From assembly GCF_051020985.1 (NCBI RefSeq), contig NC_135008.1:868001-932000 (forward strand): 64,000 nucleotides of DNA. The letters run 5' to 3'. The notes below the pieces were generated by a model, which searched no databases, had not been told where the DNA came from, and saw only the letters and a list, made by a program, of their open reading frames with translations. Of the stretch, positions 36,501 to 48,500 are shown piece after piece; positions within the stretch are counted from its first letter, which is position 1; every line of letters starts with the position of its first letter. Both the position numbers and the translations under genes were made by a program. This DNA is from Nomia melanderi (Eukaryota > Arthropoda > Insecta > Hymenoptera > Halictidae).

Positions 36501-39500
36501 GAAAAACTAAAGCGAAACGAAGAAGAATTACATGTTTGTCTTAAAAAATAAGTAATCCATCGTTGAAAAAGTTAGCACCATTAAGAGTTTTAAGATGACT
36601 TGTATACTCGCCAAACACAGTTAACTGGTTAACGATCGAGGCAACGATGTTATCTGAAGTGATCGTGAGGTATAATAATTTTCTATAATCTCTTTCATTA
36701 CAGAAGTGCCTCACTACTCGAAATGCCTGGAAGAACACGGGGATCACATTCCGGTGGACGAAGTAAGTTTCAATATAAATACAAGTATTACATACTGATT
36801 CACTACGCAAAAATCTATCTAAACTCTACACGATCCATTCGAACGTCTCTGTTCCCGTGTTCGCAACCGAATCTATTTGCTTAATAGCAAACTTGTTCGG
36901 CTCGACGTCTAATCGACATGTGCACAACACATGCCAACGATGAAATAAACACGGTACAACAAGTCTCCGGCGTGACCCAGTTCTCTTCCCAATTCAGGAA
37001 AATCCAACGAAAATATTTGTACGATTTAATGATCGTTACGCAGAGCGGACCGCGCGTGCGTGCTCGTCACGATCGAACCTTTTTATCGTTTCCCGCTGGC
37101 ATAATACGCGCCCGCATAATACGAACCTCGAACGGCGAACAAAACCGCAGACCGATGGACGATGCGAATTCGTTTCAGGTGTTCACCTGGAACCTGGGCA
37201 GACCCGTCGACGAGGGGGAGGTATTGCAATTGTCGGTGGTGTCGCGTACCGTTCTGAGGAACGAGAAGGTGATCGCGAAGTACGGCTTGGTTCTGCAAAC
37301 GGTGGTCCGAGAGGGCAGAATCCTGGTCACCGATTCGTTGGTAGATCTGAACAACAAGCCGCTTCCGGTACGTCGAAAACACCGGTCTCTCGCGTTAATC
37401 GGCTAGAATCGAAGAGTCTTTTCGATTAATTTTATTAAATTAATATATTTTGTATCCTTCAAATTAGAATGACATCGAACTTCCACGCCTGAGCGTGCAA
37501 AAGTTCAAGTTAACCGATTACTTCATTTTATTCACCGCTTTGCGGTGAAAAACGAAATAAATTAACAGGATGCCGGTACAGTGATACGCGACTTCAAAGT
37601 TACACGGGCCTACAAAGGGTTAATGTGCGTTGTAGGCCGTCGTTTGCTTCGAAATCCGATACAATCCGCCCGACGGGAGCTGCAGCTCGTACGCGATATC
37701 GGAGGTAATGGAGGACGAGCAACAGGCGCTGATCAACATCGAGCAGAACATCGCGAACCTCGAGAGGAGCTTCGAGCAAGCGAACTCCAGCTCCACCGGC
37801 GGCAAAAGGCGAGGCTCCTGGCAGAGCCCCGAGAAACTATTGAAGAAGGGCTTCCTGCACAGGGGTAGCTCCACGTCGACCACTGAAAAGTCACCCGACC
37901 GGAAGAGGTGAGGTGTCGTCGGCGAAAGATACCCTCCGCGCGATCGATTCCGTTCTTTTCGATCTCTTTCCGCGTTAATCTTTTCATCGGAAGCAAACGG
38001 AGACGTGAAACGGTATTGTAGGATGTAATAGTTGACGCGAAGTAATACTCGCAGGTTGAATTAAATTTCAAGAGGAAATTGTACACACGCTTTATTAAGA
38101 AGTTTGATTATAATTGCTCGTCGTCACGCTCGCACAACTCGACTACAATGTTTGCCCCGAAATTCTAGCGCACCCTCCATTTATGCAATCGCATAGTTCC
38201 ATCTCGCACACCTTCCAGATTCTTCCATGCATTAGCTTCGTGCATATTTGGAATATTCTAGATTCACTCGAATGAACATCATTGGCGACGAGAAATCAAT
38301 AATTTAAGGAATCAATACATTCTGGAATATTCCGAACACCATGAACATTCACGCGCACATGCATAATCGCCGTTCATCTATTTCTACCATACTCATCATC
38401 CGTTCGTACATTCATTCGCAGTATCATTATCTCTGCGCGTTCAACAGGCATCGGAAGAACGTTAAGAGCTTCGAAATTGCTTGAATACAATTACAATAAG
38501 AAAACTGATGTCGAAAAATACTTAGTAACGCGAACAGCTAGATGACAGTGCGACACGTGTACACCATTTGCCTTTGCTGTAAAAGAATATGTATTACACG
38601 AAACGTTCGGAATTCTCGTGGCAGTCAACGTGTTAATACGTCGATGCGTTAATACGTCGATGCGTTAATACGTCGATACGTTAATACGTGCGAAATGCAT
38701 ACACGCGCTCGTTAGTCTTTGAAAAACGCATGTACAAAGTAAACGATGTGCAAAGAACTGTCCACAGCCGATATCTTTTCGCGTGTTCGGCAAATTGGAG
38801 GGCAAATGCGGCAAACAAGGAGAATCAGTAGAATGAGAAGAACCGAGACAGACAGACCGAGCATCGAGGCTCGAGGCGCGAGACTTCAAAGCGATGCCGC
38901 GCGCGTCGAATGTAAACATGCAATAAAGGAAATATCAATCTCATTCACGTCAGTCTTACGATCGTTTCATCGGTTTTAAGGAATGAATCTTCAATTCTGT
39001 TGATCGCAAATTACATTCCGTGATCATTACTGCGAGAGTAGTCCGATTTACATCGTGTTTGGACTTATTTTAACCACGACGATCTCAACAATCCACTACC
39101 TTTGAGAAAGTAACACGGAAATTATGAAATCGAAAATTATGAATTATGAATTCCTTTACACTGGAACCGAATGCGTCAAAGTGACCCATGATTTTTCCAG
39201 TTATTCAACAGAGGACAGACGCTTCTCTGAAAAACTAGAGGAACTGGTTTGATAATACACAAACTGCATTTCAAACTAACCGAAGTCTCGGTAATTGCGC
39301 TGTTCAGGTTTCCACGGAACAATTTCGAAAACACAGTTTAACTGCTCGGTAGTTCTAGCGTTTATCGCCGGTTTTTCGAGCCTCTGCTCTCATTCTATCG
39401 ATTCTCCTTCGTGAAATTCTGCGCAGTGTCCCCTTGCCTCGTCTCTTTTTCATCTTTCGTCCACGGTCAAAATTCACGCAGTCCCGTACACTCTTCCTCG

Positions 39501-42500
39501 CATTCTTTCAACTATTCAAGATTTTCCAAACGCAATCACATTTTCCAAACATCCCGGCGCCGATCCGTCGCGATACGACCTGTTCGCCCTTGCGTGCGCA
39601 CGCGACAAGCCATTCATCCTACAATATACAGATAAACGACGATCGTCTCGCGTGCAACAGGAATTCCACGCTGAGGAGCATGCGATCCTTCATGAAGCTG
39701 GGCAAGCAAAGGCCGTCGAGAGCTCGGTCCTGCGACAGCGGCTCCGATACGAGGGAATTGCTCGACAGAGGGGACTCGAGCTGCCCGACTTCCAACGAAC
39801 CGACGAGAACGAACTCGTTGACGTCGTTGGAAACGAACAGCTCGGACTACGAGAGTCGCATCAACGGGATCGCGGACACGGTTCCGACGACGGCCGGCAC
39901 CGAGACTGCCACCGCGACTACGACTGCGACAGCGACCACGGAATCGCAGGATGCGACGGTCAAACCAGCGAGAAAACCGAAACCAAAGGTATGCGCTCCG
40001 TAGTGCAGCTCCGACGAGGTGGCAGACTATCTGCACGCTGGACAGTCAGAGGGGCAGAGGGACTTGCCATTTACGATGATTGGAACGCATTCGAATTCGA
40101 CGCGCGATCGGTATTGGCCAAACGGCAGTGATGTAGGGTGGAGATGTAACGATGGAGAAGAAATTTGGTGGCATTGTGGAGTTACGATAGAGAGGAATAT
40201 TCATAGTGCCATAACTTGGTTCTCTGTCGCTGCTGTGGATTTATGATAGAGATAAAATTCGTAGTGTACCAACTTTGTCCTCTAATGCCACTATATATTC
40301 ACACTAGAGATTTAAAAATAATAAAACAAATGTCCCCACACACGTCATTCAACTCAATAAGTAAAAGTACCATGTCGCTAAAATGTCAGCGTTCTCTATA
40401 GCTACGAAGTTGCAGGAATCTCGGCACGTGTTCGTCATTGGTCGAGCCGCGAGGTGGAGCGTGCCGAATCCCCTTGCCCCTCTTCACTTTCGAGCCGCGG
40501 GACGGTCGCGATCATGTCAGTAACTGTACGCATTATTCGGATCGCGTTGCCAGGACTGATTGTTTTCTAGGCCACCGACACAGGGCAGGCCGCCTTAAAG
40601 GCGCAGGATTACCAGGTCTGCATCACCATCATAGAAGCGAGGCAACTCGCGGGATTGAACATGGATCCCGTTGTTTGCGTGCAAGTTGGGGATCAGCGGA
40701 AATACACCAGCGTCAAGGAGTCCACCAACTGTCCGTATTACAATGAAGTAAGCACGGTTGTAAAGAACTTTTCCTCGCGCCAGCGGACGCTGTGCTTGAA
40801 TAACAACCGAGGTGACCGAGAACTTCGCTGTACGATACTTTTTACTTGAACTTTCAGTACTTCGTCTTCGATTTTCACATGCCGCCCGTGATGCTGTTCG
40901 ACAAGATCATCACCCTTTCGGTAAGTTTCCTTTTACCCCAAGTTTCACGTCTAATTTCATTGCCAGGTGCATTGCCGATTTTTCATTGAAACCATCAAAT
41001 TTGAGTCGAGCCTTTCGTTGAGATGATAGATTGTTAATTTGTACGCTTCGCTTTTAACCCCTTGTCCTACAACGAGTGAGACTCGCGACGAAGATTTCCA
41101 ACATGATTCAACAAATATATATATTACTCGGTTCATTCGAATGCAAAGTAAATATTATTCCTCAACTATTATACTTAAATGGAGATATAGGCGTAACGTA
41201 TGTTTAGAATTTGTCTCTTTTTCCGATAAATTATTAATGACAAAGTAGCCGTATAGGCCAAGGGGTTGAGTGCAATGTTTTTCGATAACGTAGTCTGGAG
41301 GTGATACACCCGAGTGAAATCGTTTGCGAAGGTAAATAGAAACGATTAACAAGTAAAAATTACTCGAATCGATTGCGTTAGGTTTTCCTTTCTTGCGTAA
41401 CCTTCCTCTGCATTGAAATAATACGAACTTTCCACTATACACCGCTCGCGGAGAGATGTTTCCTATGTACGATCGAACGCGTGTATGTAAGTGCATGTAT
41501 CCTGAAGTAGCGAAAGCAAGTTCCTCAACTGATACTTTCACTTGGCGATTCGTAGCAATGCAAAATAAACGCAGGATTCGTATGGTGACCGATGATCGTG
41601 AATGCTTGCTGCGATCGGAATGCGCTCGGTGATTCGGTTTTCAAACGCAACGTTTCACTCGGGTCATACCTCGGTTATCATTAGGATAAGGCAAAGGCAT
41701 TAATAATTGACCAGTTAAGAATGTTCCGCGTGAATTATGGTAAACGTTCGAAAAAGTTGTACTATCGAAATTTTACAGACGTCTTTGAGAATTCGATGCT
41801 TGTCAGAAGTTGAGCATCCTAAAACGAGATAACTAGTAGTTGATCATATATTGGTTAATTGGCGCTTATAATGAAATCAGAAACACTGAGATTACATTAA
41901 CCCTTTGCACTCGGAAGCTTTTCACTATTTCCGACGATTATCAAAAGTTCTAAGTAAAAGGACAAACAGAAACGAAGAGAACTGAATTCCATGTAAGATC
42001 TAATTCAGGAACAGAGCGAAGTTGGATCGATCTTATCGAAGCTTATCTTATTCCTCGGGTTTCCCTGAAAAATGCTGAACCACCGGCATCGGGTCAATTA
42101 ATGGTGTCTTTACCGTGCGCCGCGTCGAATTGATATTCCGGATGACAATATCGACGGGTGCGTCAGAACGAGGAAAGACGAGTCCGATAATAAAGTGAAT
42201 TCTACGGAACGCACGGCATTCCTGTGTACGCGACCATTTCCCGAGATAATTATAGAATAGCCCGCGAACACAGAGGGAACGACAGCCGCGCGTTCGACGT
42301 TTGCGGAGGCGAACGGGCGGCCAATTGATTAACTTTCTACTGGTACGCAGGTGCAGCAATCGCGGAATCTCTTTCGCACTAATCTGACGCTGGGCAGCTT
42401 TAAATTAGACATCGCGACCGTGTGGGCGCAACCAGGTACAATATCTCACACGTACGACAGAGATGATACAGACTATTTTCAATCGTAAACGACCGATCCC

Positions 42501-45500
42501 TTTCGATCGATGTGTTCGACGTATCATTTCTTATCGAGACTAACAAGAGGGCTATAATCTGTTTTCGAATGAAACGTGCATTTTATAATACACATCTAGA
42601 AATAAAGAACCCTCACAGCTTTCGAAAGAAATTTAAGTTTGCATGCTACGCAGAATCTTTCCTAACACTAGAACTACCGAGCATTTAATACGATTAACCC
42701 TTTGAATTCTGTAGGCTCGAATATTGCACCAGTTGTAATATTGAATATTTTAATGAATCAAAGAAACTACCCTAAAATTATTCGATTTTCGGGGGTCACC
42801 GGTGACCCTCACGGCATTCAACGTGTTAACGCTTTGTACAATGTGTCTCGCAAAGACGGCAAAGCACAGGCGAAGCTCAACTTCGCAAAGCGTGAACGGA
42901 GAGTATCGAAAAATCGGTCCGGCGCGAAACGTGTCGAGGTAGCTTAGCACGTAACAAAAGCTTGACCCGATAGATCACCAGTTCTACCACAAATGGGCGC
43001 TGCTGACGGACCCGGACGACATGGCGGGCGGGCCGAAGGGGTACTTGAAGTGCGACGTGAGCGTGATCGGGAAAGGCGACACCATCAAGGTGCCGCCGAA
43101 GAGCGAAAAGGACGAGGACGACATCGAGGAGAATCTGTTGCTCCCCGACGGCGTGCCGATCGAGAGGCAGCGTGCCAGGTTTATCGTTAAAGTATACAGA
43201 GCCGACGGTCTGCCGAAAATGAACAGCAGTATCATGGCGAACGTGAAGAAAGCTTTCACGGGCGAGGTGAAAGACCTCGTGGACCCTTACGTGCAAGTGT
43301 CCTTCGCCGGATTGACCGTAAGATGGCTTCAAATTCCGTATAACTCGTACACGATACACGAAAACACGAAACACCCGGTACATATCCGTCGTACATTGCA
43401 CACAGTATTATGTCAGTATCGTAGAAGATGGCTTGCCTTCTGCACACCATGAAACTGGGAGGGAAGGAGGAGCCCTGATCCGTCTGTCGCGTGATTTAGG
43501 GCAAAACGAGTGTTAAGAAGCACAGTTACGCGCCGGTTTGGAACGAGCAGATCGTTTTCACGGAAATGTTTCCGCCCCTCTGTCAGAGAATCAAAATTCA
43601 GTTGTGCGACAACGACCCGGTCCACGCGACCGTGATCGGCACGCATTTCATCGATTTGAAGCAGATCAGCAACGATGGAGAACGAGGATTCCTGCCCACG
43701 TTCGGCCCAGCTTTTATCCACTTTTACGGCAGCATCAGGGACTACAGCCTTATAGACGAGCACTCGACGCTGAACACCGGACTGGGAGAAGGCATTTCGT
43801 ACAGAGCAAGGTTCCTATTTGTTTCTACTGGTCCGTTTCTCTTCGATTCTATCCTTTCGTTTCTCTCTTCTATACCCGTCGAATTCAGAGAATGAACTAA
43901 CTTCTCGTTAGCGTTCGAGTACATGCGCGAGTTAATTCTTAACGGACTGGGATTTCAAGTTTTCGCCGCGAAAATATACCGTAACTTAGATAAGCGGAAA
44001 GGAATTCACACGAGTGACTTAGCACGATACTTAACGTGTTAATCCTTTGCACTCGAGCGGCGCCTTTCAATCGCCATTTGATTTGACCGAACAAAATGAT
44101 CAAATTTAGAGTTCAATATCAAATTTTCTATAACGTATCGACGCATGGGACATCGAAATAAACTAGTTCTGTCGCTTCATTTGTACAAGGTATTTCTTTA
44201 TGTTAGTTGTAAAAAAAATAATGAATATTTGTTGAGAAAATTATTCTCGAGTGTAAAGGGTTAATTGTAGATATTACAACGATAATAGTAATGAAACTAA
44301 TAAAACGATTTTTCTCGTTATTTACGCGGTATGGGAGTCGATAAGTAAACGCGCCATGCCGTTAAAATGGCGGCGTTGCGCCGTTAAGAGTTAATATACG
44401 CGTGAAACTGTTGCACGGGACAGGAATCGGATTCTATTTGGATATCGTGAAAATGCGATGCGACAAGGAACAAGTTGAAACAATGACAATCCCTGTAATT
44501 CTAGATTACTGATAGCGATTAGGACAGAAATAAGCGACAACGTCGAAATGGCGTCGTCGGAAGTCGAGGTCGAGCCTACCGTGCCTATCAACGAATCCGC
44601 TTACGCCAAGAACGAGGAGTTCTTTCTGTTCGTGACGATCATGGACGCCACGATGATCGACAGGAAGCTCGGCGACAAACCGATGTACTTCGAGATATCG
44701 ATAGGGAACGCGGGGAACGCTTTGGACGGCCACAACGAAAGTTCGAAGGTAAACTTGGCGTAAAAATTCCAAAAATAATCTAACTGGGAACTTCACTGTA
44801 CATCTTTCCAACGATAGAATGTAAAGTCACTTTAATTTCACTTGCGCGATGTACACGGGAGAGATGCAAGGTAAGTGAAGTAACGAACAAAAGTTGCAAT
44901 ATCAGATGTGCGAGATGGGACCGAGGGGCGGAGACCAGGAAGAGTTGCTGGAGGTGTTGAGCGGATCCTGGCAGAGCACCACTCCGCCGAGTAAACCGAT
45001 GACGCACGACAAGATTTACTATTTCATACCGTACTGGGACGACAAGCCCTGCATCCACGTGCGAAGCGTTTGGCCCGATTACCGGCGCAGAATGTACAAC
45101 AGCAACATAATCAGCAAAATCGCGGACAAGCTGGTAAGTCGAACGGAGCGACGGGAGAGCAGGGAACGCGACTGACAATGGCCGACGTTGTGCTCGCTTA
45201 GGAAGAAGGACTGTCGGAGGCACAAGCGCACGCGGACGACTCGTCGGGCGAGAAGATACTGAAGTCCACGCTCGAGGAGTTGAGCAGCAACTGCAACCGG
45301 TACGTCGGCATCAGCAAGTCGAGCCTCACCGGGCCGGGGGTCGGCAAGACGAAGCTCGACAAGGAGAGGATGAAACTGTGCCAGAGAGAACTGGAGAACA
45401 TAGGGGTGATGTCGAGGAACCTGAAAGCCGTGGTCACAAAGAGCAGCTTCAAAGAGAGGCTGAAGATGGCTCAGAGCTACCTGCAGAAATTGAAGTTTCT

Positions 45501-48500
45501 ACTCGAAGATGTGAGTGATTAGATACTTTGTTATCGAGAAAGTCTGCGATGTTTCGCTTCAAATTTGGAATACAACCGTTTGGATGCCGACCACTTTCTC
45601 AGATAAACAGTATATTGATAATGATTAAACCAGTAGTCGACCAGTTAGGAATGTTCTGAATAATGGTAATTTTCTTTATTATTTTCCAATGATTACGAGA
45701 AATTACAAGTAAAACGACAAATGCAAGAGAGAAATCAATTGCATATTGGAAATTGAAGGCATACAACCGACGTCAATGAAATTGGTAGTTTTCACGATAA
45801 ACGATTTCTCACGTTCCCCTGAAAAATGGCTAACTACTGGTAGTTAATCACCGTTGCCTCTACTTCACTGTTCAAGCTAATTATCTAACGGATTGCATTA
45901 AGAGAGTAACGAAGAGAAATTGCATTCGCAGCCTCAAGATTCATTACCGGACGTGTTTATCTGGGTAATTAGCGGCGGTCGCCGGGTTGCTTATCAAAGA
46001 ATACCCGGCAGGGATTTGATTTACTCGATCGTGGACGAGGAGTGCGGTAAACACTGTGGCAAGGTGCAAACGATGTTTCTCAAGGTACACACATTCTCTT
46101 CTCTAATATCTCGAGTCAATGCAGACACCATCAATTTCGTTGTGAAAATACGACGCGTGATAGCTTCCAGGAAAGAAAAGATTCGGGCCGCCGGGCTGGG
46201 CGATACAGACGAAACTGCAGATCTATATGTGGCTGGGGATCTTGAAGCACAGGAAGTATTGCATTCAAGGGTTACCCAAGGGGTACGAACTCGGCCACGA
46301 ACTTCGGAACATCGACAGACCAAGGGCGCTGCCACCGGTCGTCATTCATTACGTTGAAAAACACGTGAGTGCCTGTCGAACAGAAAACAGAGAACAGATT
46401 TATTTAGCATTAATGACAAGTTTTAGAAAATAAACTCTCAACCCTTTGCGGGTGAATGTTTGGTACATTTCAAAGAATCTTCCTCCGCAAAGGGATGATT
46501 GTTAACTCGCATGTGCTGACAGTCGAGTAGAGAAGCTTCCACGACGATTAAGAAACTCGTGTAACTTCACTAAAATCTTCCAATGATCATTGAATAGAAA
46601 TTCCAGTTGAGAGCGCACATGTATCAAGCCCGATCTCTGATCGGCAGCGACGCGTCCGGTCTCTCGGACCCGTTCGCGCGAGTGATTTGCGGCGAGTTCT
46701 GCAAATCGACGCAGGTGATCGACGAAACGCTGAGCCCCACGTGGGACGAGCTGCTGATATTCGACGGCATCCTGATATACGGGGTCGGCGAGGAAATCAA
46801 GAAGGACCCGCCGTCGATCGTCATCGAACTGTTCGACCAGGATAAAGTGGTATGTCAGCTGAAACGATGTTCGCGTCGATCGGTTCTTCTTGCCATTCTC
46901 ACGTACACTCCCCCCGATGAACCGTAAGAAATATACGAACGCTGACACGGCAATCGATCTCTTACCTTCTTCTGATTCTGTTCGCAGAGTGATTTTCTAA
47001 CTATGGACATAACACTGCATGAGGGTTCTGCTTTAACAGTTTCCGTCCGACATACGACATACGACATACGACATACAGAATCACACAATTCACCACTCGC
47101 CACAACACTCTCGTAGCCACCACACCGTATACGTGCGAATGCGAGTGTGCGGATGCGCTTCCACTGAACCTAACAAGTAGCTAGCATGACTCGCCGCGTG
47201 TCGATAACCGAACGATAATCGTGGATCACGGATGGCGGGATGTCCTTCGTTCGAACAACGAGACACCAGCCGTAACTGCTGTGCAAGTGCCAAGGGAAGG
47301 AAACGACGGGAAAGGATTTCTGCGAAATTTCTAACGACTCGAGAGAGAGCGAACATTCGGTTGCTGAAGGGAATGCCTGCTGATTCCAGGGGAAATCAGA
47401 GTACATTGGCCGAGCGGTCGCGCGGCCCCACGTGAAACTGGTCTCCGATTGTTACGCGCCGCCGGTGTTCCCTCCGTGTCTGGAGTGGCACGACGTCACC
47501 AGAGGGAACGCGAGGGCCGGAGAACTTCTCGCTGTCTTCGAGTTGCTCGAGCACCCCTCGACGAAAGACTACGGGTTCCCGACGCTGCCGGATCCGAAGG
47601 AAAGATCGGGTCAAACCGTTGGCTCCGCCGGCGTGCCGGTCACTCCAACTTCCGTCGGGCAGGATCAGGGACCTATACTTCCGGTGCCGGTCGGCATCAG
47701 GCCGACCCTCGCCAAGTATCGGTAAGCAGCTTCCAACGCGAATCTAGATACAAATTGCAATGGCAGTCGTATATTTGTAACTTTATTCTTAACACTTCAC
47801 CGACCGATAGCCTATTAATCTTTTTGTAACTGATGCTTAGTCTGAGAATCTCGAGTGACTGGGCCGTGAGAAAAGCGTGTACGTGAATTTTAACTATGGA
47901 CGAAAGGTGCGAGTGAGAAGGGTGCAAGGGTAAGAAAGACAGAGCGAATGGGGGTGTGTCTGTGGCTGAGCGGCCGGTCGGTAAAGCGTTAAGTATGGAA
48001 TCTCGATCGAGCTGCCTAAGAACCAACAGACTTTCAAAGCGTGAACGCGTTGCAATTGATTCGTCCCTCTGTTGCTTGCTTCTCTGTCCCAGAATCGACG
48101 TGTTATTCTGGGGACTGAGAGACCTGAAAAGGATACACCTGCTAACCGTGGACAAGCCTCGCGTGGACGTCGAATGCGCCGGTCACATCCTCTACTCCTC
48201 GGTTATAGCGAACGCCAAGAAGAACCCGAACTTCGGCACGCCGTTCAAGTTCCTGGAGCTGGAGCTGCCGGAGCAGGAGCTGTATCGGCCGCCGTTGACG
48301 ATCAGAGCGGTGGACTGTAGGAGCTTCGGCCGGTACACGCTGGTCGGCACGCACACGATCAACTCGATTCACAAGTACATGTACTGTCCGCAGACGAAGC
48401 GGGCCAAGGAGGCCGAGGAGAGGAAGAAGAATCTGTACCAGTGGCAGCAGTACACAGGTGAGGGAAGAACTACCGATTTCGACTCGAAGGTTCGGCGTGT

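Noticed and set aside
36541..36810. 89-codon minus-strand frame over ferlin exon 2
   Set aside because: It crosses a MITE end and the antisense of exon 2. No support as a gene.
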